Positions 25,243 to 35,030 of a DNA stretch of 64,000 nt are shown here, piece after piece. The notes under the pieces were generated by a model. The model was not told the DNA's origin. It was given only the letters and a program-made list of their open reading frames with translations, and ran no database searches. The position numbers and the translations under genes were made by a program. Each line of letters opens with the position of its first letter. Position 1 is the stretch's first letter. This DNA comes from Lederbergia lenta NBRC 16444 (GTDB lineage Bacteria; Bacillota; Bacilli; Bacillales; Bacillaceae_C): positions 2,046,001 through 2,110,000 of the forward strand of contig NZ_BCVC01000001.1 of the NCBI RefSeq assembly GCF_001591545.1. The letters run 5' to 3'.

Positions 25243-27108
25243 CTATATATGAAACTGCATTTCCCGCATTAGCTCATCTACATACTCTTTCGTACCTGTA
25301 ACAATTAATCGGTCATCCATTTGCAACTCTGTATCACCATGTGGAACAATAGAATCAGTGCCTCTAAAAATACGAACAAAGATCACATCACCTGTAAATG
25401 GGAATTCCCTAAGTGTCATATGATTGTATCTAGGATTTAACATTTCAATTTCATATAAAGCTGTTTCCTGATTTGTCATAATGTCGGCAATACTTGGGGA
25501 TTCAATTAAAGCAGTCATCAACGATGTTGTTGACAAGATCATTGAAAATACTTCTATTCCCTGTTCTTTTAACGCTTCCCCAAGATCATGGCTTTCTGTT
25601 CTGGCAATAACACGATCAACGCCCCGTTCTTTTCCAGCAATCGCAAGCATTGTATTTAGTTCCTCATCACCTGTAGATAGGAATAGAATATCAGTATCAA
25701 ATACTCCCGCTTTTTCTAATTCACTTTCTTGATAATCCTCGAGTTCAACAATATCAAAAGCTGAATCAACAATTTGAGAATCAGCCTTTTCTAATTTCTT
25801 ATGATATAGGGTTGGGTCAAATAAAGCTGCATTTAGTTCTTTATATACGAGCATGGTCATTTGGTTTGCACCGATAAAAGCAACTTCTTGTTTTCTTTCT
25901 TGTGTATGTTCTTGCGGAAACCATTTTTTAAACAGAATTGGTGTAATAATACAGGAAATGATTGCAACAAGGATAAAGGTACCACTCATTTCTGGTGTGA
26001 TAACTCCAATTCTTTCTGCAATTTTCGCCGCTGCAATGACAAGTGATAATGTAGATGTAAGCAGAAATGCTGATGCCATTACCGTTTTCATATCATACCA
26101 ACGCCTTAGAAGCAGGATTGGAAATACTTTAGATATTAATAAAGCAATTAATAATAAAGGAATTAATAAGAGCAATTTCTTATCACTTAAAAGTGACCAT
26201 AAATCTAGATCAACTCCAACCATGACGAAGAAAATTGGAATTAAGAAGCCATATCCGAATGAATCAAGCTGTTGGATCATCTCCTGTTTAGGCTTTAGCA
26301 GCGAAACGAGGGTCCCCGCCAAAAAAGCACCAAGGATATTCTCTGCTCCAACTGATTCCGATAAAACGACTAATACAATGATCAATGTAAAAATAGCTCT
26401 TGTACCAATTTGCACAGTTCCAGCTGATAATATCTCGAAAAAGGTGCCGCCTTTAAATCGTCTTGCCACAAAGTATAATAGTACACCTGCACCGAATAAT
26501 ATTAAAAGCAACCACATATTGCCTTCACCATCTCCAGAAACTGATACGAAAACAGCAAGTAAAATCATTGTTACTAAATCAGCTATAACAGCAATTAATA
26601 AAATGATTTGTCCTATCCCCGTCTTCATAATATTTGCTTCTTTTAATGTTGGTACAACTACCCCTAGAGAAATAGTGGAAATTATTAATGTCATAAGAAA
26701 AACATCATCAATTAAGCCTATTTTCACAAAACCAAATGAAAGAATAATAGATAAAACAAATATCGCAGCAAAAATTATCGTGGATATTGCCAGACGATGA
26801 GGCTCATTTTTCCCATTCGCCATGACTATCTTTTTCTTATTCCCTCTAAAGGCAGAAAAATCAATTTCTACACCACTTAAAAACATGAGGAAGATAAAGC
26901 CGAGTGTTGATAATGTGTTAAGCCACATACCGTCCTCAATTATATTTAAACCACTCTTTCCAATAATTAATCCCATAATTATTTCAGCAATGACAACTGG
27001 CATAAATGCGAGCCGAAAACGATGAAGTAAAAGTGGTGTAATAAATGCCACTAATAAAACGATAACCAGTGAGACTAATGATGATTCATATTCCATGGAG
27101 GATTTCAC
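25243..27108 (-). CDS. CPA2-family cation:proton antiporter with TrkA-N and TrkA-C domains (YjbQ/KefB-like)
   Basis: A 621-residue protein. About 12-13 membrane helices (residues 10-395, with GLIIGKSGLNII and FLAGTLVSLL) form a Na+/K+:H+ exchanger. They are followed by an RCK/TrkA-N regulatory domain (from about 408, VAFIGANQMTMLVYKEL) and a TrkA-C domain (last ~75 residues, DRLIVTGTKEYVDELM). It corresponds to B. subtilis YjbQ, next to prpE in that genome. It lies 10 bp after mgtE, so the two are probably co-transcribed for cation homeostasis. Confidence 0.9.
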   Translation of the reverse strand: MKSSMEYESSLVSLVIVLLVAFITPLLLHRFRLAFMPVVIAEIIMGLIIGKSGLNIIEDGMWLNTLSTLGFIFLMFLSGVEIDFSAFRGNKKKIVMANGKNEPHRLAISTIIFAAIFVLSIILSFGFVKIGLIDDVFLMTLIISTISLGVVVPTLKEANIMKTGIGQIILLIAVIADLVTMILLAVFVSVSGDGEGNMWLLLILFGAGVLLYFVARRFKGGTFFEILSAGTVQIGTRAIFTLIIVLVVLSESVGAENILGAFLAGTLVSLLKPKQEMIQQLDSFGYGFLIPIFFVMVGVDLDLWSLLSDKKLLLLIPLLLIALLISKVFPILLLRRWYDMKTVMASAFLLTSTLSLVIAAAKIAERIGVITPEMSGTFILVAIISCIITPILFKKWFPQEHTQERKQEVAFIGANQMTMLVYKELNAALFDPTLYHKKLEKADSQIVDSAFDIVELEDYQESELEKAGVFDTDILFLSTGDEELNTMLAIAGKERGVDRVIARTESHDLGEALKEQGIEVFSMILSTTSLMTALIESPSIADIMTNQETALYEIEMLNPRYNHMTLREFPFTGDVIFVRIFRGTDSIVPHGDTELQMDDRLIVTGTKEYVDELMREMQFHI

Positions 27109-27118
27109 CTCGCTTCCT

Positions 27119-28492
27119 TTAATGTACTAAATAGCTCATAAACATCGTTGCTAATCCAAAATAAATTAAAATAGATGTAATATCATTCATTGTTGTAATA
27201 AATGGTCCAGATGCGACAGCTGGATCAATTTTTAATTTTTCCATTAGTAGTGGCACGAGTGAGCCCGCTAATGTTGCCACAAATAAGGAAGCCAAAATAG
27301 AAATCCCTACAAGAAAGCCAAGAAATAGTTCTCCTTTCCACACATAGACTACAACAGAAACAAGTACGCCACAAATAGATCCTGTAATTAGTCCAGTTCC
27401 TGCTTCTCTCATAATTAGCTTCATCTTGCTCATTTCTTGTAGCTCACCAGTCGCCAGCCCACGAACTGCGACAGCCAAAGATTGAGTTCCTGAATTACCA
27501 GCCATGCCTGCGATAAGCGGGATAAACACAGCTAGTATTGATACTTTACTTAATGTATCTTCAAAACGACCAATTAGACTAGCCGTAAACATTCCTAAGA
27601 ACAGTAAAATAATCAACCATGGTAGACGTTTTTTCGCGGCAGTAAAAGGACTCTTGTCCATCGTATCCATATCAGATACACCCGCTAACTTGGAATAGTC
27701 ATCGGAAGCTTCTTCGTCAATAACATCGATAATATCATCAAAGGTAATGATACCTAGTAAGTGATTTTGAAAATCTACTACTGGAAGAGCCAAAAGGTCA
27801 TAATCACGCATTTGTCTTGCTGCGTCTTCTTGATCTGCTCCAACTGAAATCGAAATAATTCTATTGTACATAATTTCTGATATCATCGTATCATCGCTAT
27901 TAATGATTAGATCCCTCAATGATAAAACCCCAACAAGCCGACTTTCATCATCCAGCACATAAACATAATAAATAGTCTCTGCTTTTTGCGCTTCATATTT
28001 TAGAATATACATCGCAGATCGGACCGTTTGATTTTGCGAAATTGCAACAAAGTCAGTTGTCATAATACTTCCTGCGGTAGATTCCTCATAATGTAGCAAC
28101 CCTTTGATTTCATGGGCAGATTCTTTTTCCATTATCGTTAAATAACTTGCAGCTTGATCTTTTCCTAAAGTATTTAAGACGTCTACAGCGTTATCAGTAT
28201 ACATATTAGCTAGTGTGTCAGCTGCATATTTCGGCTCCATTGCTGCCAATATTTCCTCGTATTCTGCATCATCAATGTCAAGTACTTCAAAAAAAGTAGC
28301 CAATTCAGTCGGAGATAGATAATGATATATTTTTATTCGATTTTCTAATTCCAATTTAGAGAAAAATTGTGCTTGGTCATATGGATGTAATTTCATAAAT
28401 TCTTTGCGAAAAGCTTGCAGTTTATTCTCTGCCATACATTCAAGCAATATTTCATCATCTAAGTTTTCGTTATCATCAAGTTTGTATTCCAT
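27119..28492 (-). CDS. mgtE: Magnesium transporter MgtE
   Basis: A 457-residue MgtE. The cytoplasmic N domain (LHPYDQAQFFSKL; AAMEPKYAADTLANM) and paired CBS domains (AGSIMTTDFVAISQNQTVR; GVLSLRDLIIN; LLGIITFDDIIDVIDEEASDD) sense Mg2+. Five membrane helices follow, with the pore signature IPLIAGMAGNSGTQSLAVAVRGL. GGAGGG lies just before the ATG. Only about 160 bp separate it from divergent prpE and I see no M-box-like leader there, unlike B. subtilis mgtE. Confidence 0.95.
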   Translation of the reverse strand: MEYKLDDNENLDDEILLECMAENKLQAFRKEFMKLHPYDQAQFFSKLELENRIKIYHYLSPTELATFFEVLDIDDAEYEEILAAMEPKYAADTLANMYTDNAVDVLNTLGKDQAASYLTIMEKESAHEIKGLLHYEESTAGSIMTTDFVAISQNQTVRSAMYILKYEAQKAETIYYVYVLDDESRLVGVLSLRDLIINSDDTMISEIMYNRIISISVGADQEDAARQMRDYDLLALPVVDFQNHLLGIITFDDIIDVIDEEASDDYSKLAGVSDMDTMDKSPFTAAKKRLPWLIILLFLGMFTASLIGRFEDTLSKVSILAVFIPLIAGMAGNSGTQSLAVAVRGLATGELQEMSKMKLIMREAGTGLITGSICGVLVSVVVYVWKGELFLGFLVGISILASLFVATLAGSLVPLLMEKLKIDPAVASGPFITTMNDITSILIYFGLATMFMSYLVH

Positions 28493-28652
28493 CGAAGTCC
28501 CTCCTTACCTACTGTATTTATACATCCTATCAAATCTCTATTCATTTGTCGCATAATTAGGGCATAATGAAACAATGGCTTAATCGTACATAATGCATGT
28601 ATGAAATATCCATGATAATTATAATATAAAACTTTAAAATAGGTGATCAAAA

Positions 28653-29390
28653 ATGAAATTAGATATTATTGGTGATGTGCATGGTTGCTTGGGCGAATTT
28701 AAAATTCTAACACAAAAACTTGGTTATTCATGGGAGAGTGGAATACCTCTTCATGATGCGAAAAGATCCCTCTGTTTTGTCGGTGATGTTACAGACAGAG
28801 GACCAGACTCGCTGGGAATGATAGAGATTGTTTGGAAGCTTTGGAAAAAAGGTTGTGCCTATTATGTTCCTGGAAATCATTGTGATAAATTATACAGATA
28901 TTTAATTGGTAGAAATGTCCAAATTTCACATGGACTTGAGACTACTGTTGCAGAGTTAAAAGAACTTCCTGTTAAAAAAGCCAATCTTTATAAAAAAATG
29001 TTCATTGAGCTATTTGAGGGCTCACTACTTTATCAAATACTTGATGATGGGAAGCTTGTCATTGCGCATGCTGGCATCCGAGCAGATTATATAGGCAAAT
29101 ATAATAAACAAGTTAAGACCTTTGTCCTTTACGGAGATATTTCAGGTGAAACCCATGCAAACGGGATGCCTGTTCGTAAAGATTGGGCACAAAAGTATCA
29201 TGGTAAGCCATTTATCGTTTATGGCCATACACCTGTTCAAGAACCCCGTTTAATTGGCAATACAATCAATATCGATACTGGTGCCGTCTTCGGAGGCAAA
29301 CTTACTGGTTTCAAATATCCAGAAATGGAGACCATATCTATTCCCTCCACGATGCCTTACATAGAAGGTAAATTCAGTAACTTTGATTAA
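28653..29390 (+). CDS. prpE: Bis(5'-nucleosyl)-tetraphosphatase PrpE
   Basis: A 245-residue metallophosphatase with the full signature set: [35 protein letters not shown] and VYGHTPV. PrpE hydrolyses Ap4A symmetrically and acts on phosphotyrosine; in B. subtilis it affects spore germination. It is divergent from mgtE. The ATG is preceded by AGGTG. The length matches B. subtilis PrpE. Confidence 0.93.
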   Translation: MKLDIIGDVHGCLGEFKILTQKLGYSWESGIPLHDAKRSLCFVGDVTDRGPDSLGMIEIVWKLWKKGCAYYVPGNHCDKLYRYLIGRNVQISHGLETTVAELKELPVKKANLYKKMFIELFEGSLLYQILDDGKLVIAHAGIRADYIGKYNKQVKTFVLYGDISGETHANGMPVRKDWAQKYHGKPFIVYGHTPVQEPRLIGNTINIDTGAVFGGKLTGFKYPEMETISIPSTMPYIEGKFSNFD

Positions 29391-29552
29391 CGGCTATTTA
29401 ACACTAGGAAGGACACCTCTTATATACCGTGTACCTCAGTAACTGATTTAGGTTGGGTTGGAGCTATCTAAATAAACTCAAAAATGTATCAAAAGAGCAA
29501 TGTGATTATAGTAGAAATCCACAGCAGGGGTTAACATGACTTATAAATAAAA

Positions 29553-29595
29553 AAGAGCATCCAAAAAGCCAACTATCGTGACTTCTCGGACGCTC
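29553..29595 (-). terminator. Terminator of the pseudouridine synthase gene
   Basis: On the minus strand a stem of GAGCGTCC with GGATGCTC, containing a further partial stem, is followed by a T tract. Its GAGCATCCAAAAAGCC arm is shared with the hairpin at 2187-2235. Confidence 0.65.
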
Positions 29596-29598
29596 CAT

Positions 29599-30483
29599 TT
29601 AGATCATCCTTTTCATATCGGATGGAAGAGTTGATTTAAACACGCATTCTTTTTTTGTAAAAGGATGTTTAAATTGTAATTGACTGCAATGAAGGGCTTG
29701 TCGCTCTATCGTTGTTAGATCACCGCCATATAGGTCATCTCCAAGCAATGGATGCCCTAAATCATTCATATGTACTCTAATTTGATGTGTTCGACCAGTT
29801 TCCAACTGTAATTTCAGATGCGCAAAGTCACTATATTGGTGGATGAGCTCGAAGTGAGTAATAGCCTTTTTTCCATCCTGCCTCACTTCCCTTTCAATAA
29901 TACTTCCAGGCTTTCTACCTATTGGCGCATTTATCGTTCCTGCTGTCTTTTGCATCTGTCCTACCACAAACGATTCATACGTTCTGTTAATAGTATGAAC
30001 ACGTTGCATTAAACTAAATAAATGATGGGCATGTCGGTGTTTGGCTATTAACATTAACCCCGAGGTATTACGATCAAGTCTTGTAACGATATGGACTGCC
30101 GATTCTACTCCTGTTTGTTCATAATAATAAACGAGCGCATTTGCTATACTTCCCGTCGGATGCTGTTTAGATGGGATTGAGTTCATATTAGCCGGCTTAT
30201 TAACTACCACCATGTCTCGATCTTCATAAACGATAGCAAGCTCTATTGGCTCCCCCTTAAGATGAACACTCGATTCTTCTGGAGGAAAAGAAACTTCTAG
30301 GACATCTGATGCCTTGAGCTCATAGCGTACGGTTTGCTCCTCACCATTCACTTTAATCATTCCTCCAGCGAATTTAATATCTGCTAAAGCTCTTCTTGAA
30401 ATCCCTTCTTCTGCTAAGAAGTTTTTAATATCCTTTTTCATCACCGCATTTTCTATCTGCCACTTAAGTGAAAATCTTCTCAT
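29599..30483 (-). CDS. RluA/RluD-family pseudouridine synthase (YjbO-like)
   Basis: A 294-residue protein with an N-terminal S4-like RNA-binding segment (EGISRRALADIKFAGGMIKVNG) and the RluA catalytic domain. The catalytic Asp is in IVTRLDRNTSGLML, with VVNKPANMNSIPS and LETGRTHQIRVHMNDLGHPLLGDDLYGG as flanking signatures. It converts uridines to pseudouridine in rRNA or tRNA; the site is not predictable. It starts 2 bp after nadK and forms the yjbM-nadK-rluD operon conserved in Bacillaceae. Confidence 0.93.
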   Translation of the reverse strand: MRRFSLKWQIENAVMKKDIKNFLAEEGISRRALADIKFAGGMIKVNGEEQTVRYELKASDVLEVSFPPEESSVHLKGEPIELAIVYEDRDMVVVNKPANMNSIPSKQHPTGSIANALVYYYEQTGVESAVHIVTRLDRNTSGLMLIAKHRHAHHLFSLMQRVHTINRTYESFVVGQMQKTAGTINAPIGRKPGSIIEREVRQDGKKAITHFELIHQYSDFAHLKLQLETGRTHQIRVHMNDLGHPLLGDDLYGGDLTTIERQALHCSQLQFKHPFTKKECVFKSTLPSDMKRMI

Positions 30484-30485
30484 TT

Positions 30486-31286
30486 TTATTTACCATCTGA
30501 GATGAACGAGTCGCTTACTCGTTTCCAGAAAGGAAAAGGTCTAAATCTCGCAAATCTTACCTTTTCTTTCGCCACACGATATTGAATCGACTTCACATCT
30601 CGATGCATAACAGTCAAATGATCTATCGTCACGTGAAAGTCATATGCTTTTACAGGCTTCAAGGTTAATGTGTGATGCTCAGGTAAAATTAAAGGTGAAC
30701 CGACTGTCCGAAACACTCGATTATTTATAGATGCCATTTCAGCGAGCTGGATTGCATGAATAGATGGATGAATAATTGCACCACCTAAAGCTTTATTATA
30801 GGCTGTGCTTCCAGAAGGAGTAGAAACACATAGACCATCACCACGAAACCTCTCAAAATGTTCATCGCGTATTTCCACATCCATCACAAGTGTGCCTACT
30901 AGACTTTTTACCGTTGATTCATTGAGACCTAGATATCTTGTTTCCTTTCCACCATGGCGATAGCGGATAATGATATCTAAGAGCGGATATTCTATAACTT
31001 GATATGGCATTTTGGCAATAGCGATAACTAATTTTTCAATTTCGTTAGGCAACCAATCGGCATAAAATCCAAGATGTCCTGTATGTACCCCAACAAACGC
31101 TGTTTTATCCAACCTAGAACTATAACGGTGAAATGCATATAATAAAGTTCCATCTCCACCAACTGAAATTACAATATCCGGTTGTTCCTCATCATATACA
31201 AGTTCAAAATCTTGTAAGTAAGTGCTCATTTTTTGCTTGAGAGCATTAGAAGTTGGATCACCCTTTGATGTAATTGCAAACTTCAA
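30486..31286 (-). CDS. nadK: NAD kinase
   Basis: About 266 residues of the NAD kinase family (NadF/PpnK), making NADP from NAD and ATP. Key elements are [16 protein letters not shown] (GGDG nucleotide site), [21 protein letters not shown], and the active-site segment [23 protein letters not shown]. The TTG at 31286 is chosen: AAAGG lies nine bases before it, the GTG at 31295 lies against that site, and [10 protein letters not shown] matches the B. subtilis N-terminus. It is the middle gene of the yjbM-nadK-rluD operon. Confidence 0.95.
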   Translation of the reverse strand: MKFAITSKGDPTSNALKQKMSTYLQDFELVYDEEQPDIVISVGGDGTLLYAFHRYSSRLDKTAFVGVHTGHLGFYADWLPNEIEKLVIAIAKMPYQVIEYPLLDIIIRYRHGGKETRYLGLNESTVKSLVGTLVMDVEIRDEHFERFRGDGLCVSTPSGSTAYNKALGGAIIHPSIHAIQLAEMASINNRVFRTVGSPLILPEHHTLTLKPVKAYDFHVTIDHLTVMHRDVKSIQYRVAKEKVRFARFRPFPFWKRVSDSFISDGK

Positions 31287-31325
31287 TTTTCTCACCCTTT
31301 CTCATTGATCTAATTTAGATCTAAT

Positions 31326-31973
31326 TCAATTATTTTTTTCATCTCTTTTATTATCAGATTTTTTACTTTTTGAAAAATACGCTTGTGCTTCTTGAATTTC
31401 TTCCCTGATCTGCGACATTTCCTCGTCTAATTGAAAGGCTGCCTCTGCAGCGCCTAGTAACCTCGCTTGAATTTCTTCCGGAAATTGACCTTGGTATTTA
31501 TAGTTGAGGGAATGTTCTACCGTAGCCCAAAAATTCATCGCTAATGTGCGGATTTGAATTTCAGCTAGAACTTTTTTCTCCCCATGGATAGTTTGAACAG
31601 GATATTCGATGACAACATGGTACGAGCGATAACCACTAGGTTTTCTGTGAAAAATATAATTTCTTTCCTCAACAATTTGAAAGTCATTTCTTTTTCTTAA
31701 CATTTGTACAACAGTATCAATATCATCAACAAATTGACACATCATTCTTAGACCGGCTATATCTTGAATCTCTGATGCAATATTTTCTATTGGAATCTTT
31801 TTTATATAAGCCTTTTCCAAGATACTCGATATTGGTTTTACCCGACCAGTTACGAATTCAATCGGTGAATGAACATGTTCTTGTTCAAATTGGCCTCTCA
31901 TGCCTTTTAACTTAATTTTCAATTCTTCAATAGCTTGTTTATATGGAGTTAGAAATTGGTCCCAATTTTTCAA
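31326..31973 (-). CDS. yjbM: Small alarmone synthetase, RelQ/YjbM type
   Basis: A 215-residue single-domain (p)ppGpp synthetase without the hydrolase or TGS domains of long RelA. Visible motifs are VTGRVKPISSILEKA, DIAGLRMMCQFVDDI, PSGYRSYHVVIEYP, AEIQIRTLAMNFWATVEHSLNYKY and a charged C-terminal helix used for tetramerisation in the family. It transfers pyrophosphate from ATP to GDP/GTP. The start is TTG with GAGGTGACC upstream. It opens the yjbM-nadK-rluD operon and is divergent from yjbK. Confidence 0.95.
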   Translation of the reverse strand: MKNWDQFLTPYKQAIEELKIKLKGMRGQFEQEHVHSPIEFVTGRVKPISSILEKAYIKKIPIENIASEIQDIAGLRMMCQFVDDIDTVVQMLRKRNDFQIVEERNYIFHRKPSGYRSYHVVIEYPVQTIHGEKKVLAEIQIRTLAMNFWATVEHSLNYKYQGQFPEEIQARLLGAAEAAFQLDEEMSQIREEIQEAQAYFSKSKKSDNKRDEKNN

Positions 31974-32149
31974 CTTTTGGTCACCTCTTATTTATTTAGT
32001 GAGGGTGTAATTTTTTCATCCTCCTTATTTTAGCATAAAGCGGCAGTTCATACAGTTTAGCGTCCTAAACATGTAAAGATATTGTTGAACTCTTGATATA
32101 TTAAGGTAATACTAGGAGAAAGAAACTATATATAGAAAGGATAATTTAA

Positions 32150-32746
32150 ATGACCAAAAACATAGAAATTGAATTTAAAAATATTGTCTCAGAAACTGAC
32201 TTTCATTTGATCACACAAACCTTTCAAATTAAAAATGATCAATTTTTCACTCAAACAAATCATTATTTTGATACATCGGATTTTTCATTAAAACAAGCTG
32301 GTGCTGCTTTGCGAGTAAGAGAGCTTCCGCTCAGTTTTGAATTTACTTTAAAAATGCCAGCTAAAATTGGTCTTCTAGAAGTGAATCAAAATCTATCTAA
32401 TGAAGAAGCAAGTTTATTAAGAACGAGCTCCCAAATTCCTAATGGTGAAGTGATGATTGAATTAATTAAAATGAATATCAACATGGAAGATATTCAGTAT
32501 TTTGGTTCTCTAACAACTAATCGTGCCGAAATAAAATATAAAGATGGATTATTGGTTTTTGATCACAGCTTCTATCTAAACAAAGAAGATTTTGAAATTG
32601 AATATGAAGTTGCAGATTGGTCTAAAGGAAAAATAAATTTTGAACAATTGATGAGCGAATTAAACATTCCTATACTATCTGCCGATAATAAAATTGAAAG
32701 ATTTTATTCTGCAAAAAAGATGAGCACAACAAAAGTCATTGATTAG
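32150..32746 (+). CDS. yjbK: CYTH-domain protein YjbK
   Basis: A 198-residue CYTH (triphosphate tunnel metalloenzyme) protein. The N-terminal EIEFK is the ExExK metal/triphosphate motif. Alternating charged strands such as ALRVRELP, EFTLKMPAK, RAEIKYK and EIEYEV line the tunnel. It probably hydrolyses triphosphates or makes a cyclic nucleotide; the substrate is unknown. It is divergent from the alarmone synthetase yjbM, as in B. subtilis. AAAGGA precedes the ATG. Confidence 0.9.
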   Translation: MTKNIEIEFKNIVSETDFHLITQTFQIKNDQFFTQTNHYFDTSDFSLKQAGAALRVRELPLSFEFTLKMPAKIGLLEVNQNLSNEEASLLRTSSQIPNGEVMIELIKMNINMEDIQYFGSLTTNRAEIKYKDGLLVFDHSFYLNKEDFEIEYEVADWSKGKINFEQLMSELNIPILSADNKIERFYSAKKMSTTKVID

Positions 32747-32777
32747 ATATTTATTTTTCCTTAAAGGATGGTTTTAT

Positions 32778-33458
32778 ATGAATACATTAGGGCAATTAAA
32801 AACATTGCTTGATATCCAGGCTTTGAGAGGTTTTACTGATCACTCTTTAAATCCAGCCCAGAATACCGGAACATCATCTTTTGAAGAGCTACTCCAAAAG
32901 TCCTTGATCGAATCGGATAAAGCTGGAGAAATTTCAGCTTTTACAGCTAACTCATTGGGAGCAGTTTACAATATGTCCCATTTATTACAATCTCAAATTC
33001 CACCTGTCAATCACACAGGAATAGCTGAAAAAATAGACATTCCAATTAACAAAGAAATTTCTGGTCAAACGAAACCATTAGCTTCTAATATTGAAGCAAT
33101 CATTAATAAAGCGGCAGATAAATATAATCTTCCTGCTAAATTGATTAAATCAATTATTAAACACGAATCCAACTTTAATCCCTCTGTCGTAAGTCACGCT
33201 GGAGCTACCGGATTAATGCAGCTTATGCCTAGAACTGCTCAAGGCCTAGGTGTTACAAATATATTGGATCCCGAGCAAAATGTCATGGGAGGAAGTAAAT
33301 ACCTTCGTAATATGCTCGACCAATATAATGGCGATTTAAAACTCGCTTTAGCTGCTTACAATGCAGGGCCGGGTAATGTAAACAAATATGGTGGTATCCC
33401 GCCCTTTAAAGAAACACAAGCCTATGTCCAAAAAGTAACTAGCACTTTTTATAGTTAA
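32778..33458 (+). CDS. yjbJ: Lytic transglycosylase YjbJ/CwlQ type
   Basis: About 226 residues. The C-terminal ~120 residues are an SLT domain: the catalytic Glu in IKHESNFNPSVVSHAGATGLMQLMP, then ALAAYNAGPGNVNKYGGIPPFKETQAYV. The N-terminal half is variable and has no signal peptide. The ATG at 32778 has AAAGGATGG upstream, and extending to 32739 adds no secretion signal. The B. subtilis counterpart (CwlQ) cleaves the peptidoglycan glycan backbone. How it would leave the cell is not evident from the sequence. Confidence 0.9.
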   Translation: MNTLGQLKTLLDIQALRGFTDHSLNPAQNTGTSSFEELLQKSLIESDKAGEISAFTANSLGAVYNMSHLLQSQIPPVNHTGIAEKIDIPINKEISGQTKPLASNIEAIINKAADKYNLPAKLIKSIIKHESNFNPSVVSHAGATGLMQLMPRTAQGLGVTNILDPEQNVMGGSKYLRNMLDQYNGDLKLALAAYNAGPGNVNKYGGIPPFKETQAYVQKVTSTFYS

Positions 33459-33590
33459 CCTACCCTGTAGAATGTACAGGGTATTTTTTTCACCTATTGC
33501 ATAAGCTAGTTATGTAGTTCGATTTATTTGAGTTATATTGAACCGCTTGTTACAATGAATTTATTATTTCATGATAAAGGAGCGATTCAT

Positions 33591-33992
33591 ATGGTAGAGA
33601 AACGTGCCACGCCGTATGACGCAATTGGGGCAGAAACACTTTCTATGCTCGTGGATGCTTTTTATTCCCGGGTTGGAAAACATCCTGACTTAATACCTAT
33701 TTTCCCTGATGATTTATCAGATGTTGCTAGAAAGCAAAAACAATTTTTAACACAATATTTGGGTGGCCCCCCACTTTATACTGAGGAACACGGTCATCCA
33801 ATGATGCGTGCACGACATTTGCCTCATATAATTACACCACAGCGTGCAAAAGCTTGGCTTACATGTATGAGTCAAGCAATGGATGAAGTTGGTCTTGAAG
33901 ACATGTTTAGAGAACAGTTTTTTGCTCGACTGGCTTTAACAGCTAAACATATGGTGAATACACCTAACGAAATAAAAGGTGAAGAACAGTGA
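33591..33992 (+). CDS. yjbI: Group II truncated haemoglobin YjbI
   Basis: A 133-residue truncated haemoglobin (trHbO). ETLSMLVDAFYSRVGKHPDLIPIFP forms the early helices. QFLTQYLGGPPLYTEEHGHPMMRARHLPHIITP holds the proximal-His region, and AKAWLTCMSQAMDEVG carries the group II Trp. The ATG at 33591 has AAAGGAG seven bases upstream, so earlier in-frame starts are not used. Its stop overlaps the yjbH start (TGATG). The conserved yjbI-yjbH pairing suggests a link to oxidative or nitrosative stress and Spx control. Confidence 0.94.
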   Translation: MVEKRATPYDAIGAETLSMLVDAFYSRVGKHPDLIPIFPDDLSDVARKQKQFLTQYLGGPPLYTEEHGHPMMRARHLPHIITPQRAKAWLTCMSQAMDEVGLEDMFREQFFARLALTAKHMVNTPNEIKGEEQ

Positions 33993-34858
33993 TGGAGCAA
34001 CATACTTCTAATATGCAAAATTCATTTCAAGAGAACAACAGACCATTAGAAATTTATTTATTCATCGATCCATTTTGTACTGATTGTTGGTCACTTGCAC
34101 CTTTGATAAAAAAGTTACAACTTGAATACGGAGATTATTTTACACTTAAATATGTTTTATGTGGTCAACTTGCTGCATTAAATAGTAAGAGACCTCTCGA
34201 TTTTGCTAATTTTCCTCGGTTGAAACAACAAGCAGGAAATAGAAGAATTCCGCTTCAAGTTTCATCAGGTTTTGACCAAGAAACATTCACACCTCATTTA
34301 GCAGCACTTAGTATCAAAGCTGCTGAATTGCAAGGAAAACGAGCAGGAACAAAATTTATCCATAGACTACAAGAGCTTTTCTTCATGGAAAATGCAGATA
34401 TTAGTGATATCAATATCATTCAGCAATGTGCTAAGTATGTGGATCTTGATATGGAAGAATTTATTCGAGATATTTATTCAGTAAGCGCAGCAAAGGCTTT
34501 TCAATGTGATTTAAAAATCTCTTTAGAAATGGAAGTTACTGAAATGCCTTCATTGGTTTTTTTCAATGAGAATATTGAAGATGAAGGATTAAAAGTAACT
34601 GGCCTTTATTCTTACAGTATATATGTGCAAATTCTAACCGAGATGTTGGAAGGATACCCAAGCCCATCTGAAATGCCTTCATTAGAGTTATTTTTAACAA
34701 AAAATCCAATCATCGCAGTAAATGATCTTGCACTTATATACGATCAGCCTGTAAAACAAATGGAACGGCAAATGAAAAAATTACAGCTACAACAAAAAGT
34801 AAAAAAAATTCGCGCTAAAAATGGTATATTTTGGAAGTATATTGCAAATTCAATGTAA
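33992..34858 (+). CDS. yjbH: ClpXP adaptor protein YjbH (SpxH)
   Basis: A 288-residue protein with a DsbA-like thioredoxin fold and an N-terminal CxxC in FIDPFCTDCWSLAPLIKKL, followed by a helical region and a C-terminal winged-helix-like end (MERQMKKLQLQQKVKKI). YjbH delivers Spx to ClpXP for degradation, and disulfide stress inactivates it. The ATG at 33992 overlaps the yjbI stop. Its target spxA and the adaptor mecA are in this window. A strong terminator follows. Confidence 0.93.
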   Translation: MEQHTSNMQNSFQENNRPLEIYLFIDPFCTDCWSLAPLIKKLQLEYGDYFTLKYVLCGQLAALNSKRPLDFANFPRLKQQAGNRRIPLQVSSGFDQETFTPHLAALSIKAAELQGKRAGTKFIHRLQELFFMENADISDINIIQQCAKYVDLDMEEFIRDIYSVSAAKAFQCDLKISLEMEVTEMPSLVFFNENIEDEGLKVTGLYSYSIYVQILTEMLEGYPSPSEMPSLELFLTKNPIIAVNDLALIYDQPVKQMERQMKKLQLQQKVKKIRAKNGIFWKYIANSM

Positions 34859-34862
34859 ATAG

Positions 34863-34903
34863 AAAGACGTATGATTAACATCCTCAGTTAATCATACGTC
34901 TTT
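34863..34903 (+). terminator. Terminator of the yjbI-yjbH operon
   Basis: AAAGACGTATGATTAAC and GTTAATCATACGTCTTT form a perfect 17-bp stem with a seven-base loop, followed by a T-rich tail. Confidence 0.9.
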
Positions 34904-35030
34904 AGCTTTTTTAACTATCCACCCTTTCATATTTAATACCTATTAAACATAATAATAAGATTAACGTAATAATCAATTCCAAACACTGAATTAATTTCTA
35001 CAACTGATTATTTAAGAAAGGATGTTAATT

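Noticed and set aside
25853-26800. 315-codon open frame on the plus strand
   Set aside because: It lies entirely antisense to the KefB-type antiporter gene, has low-complexity Ile/Lys/Asn/Thr composition and no ribosome-binding site.
28493-28652. M-box riboswitch upstream of mgtE
   Set aside because: The divergent gene leaves too little sequence, and no matching conserved blocks were seen.
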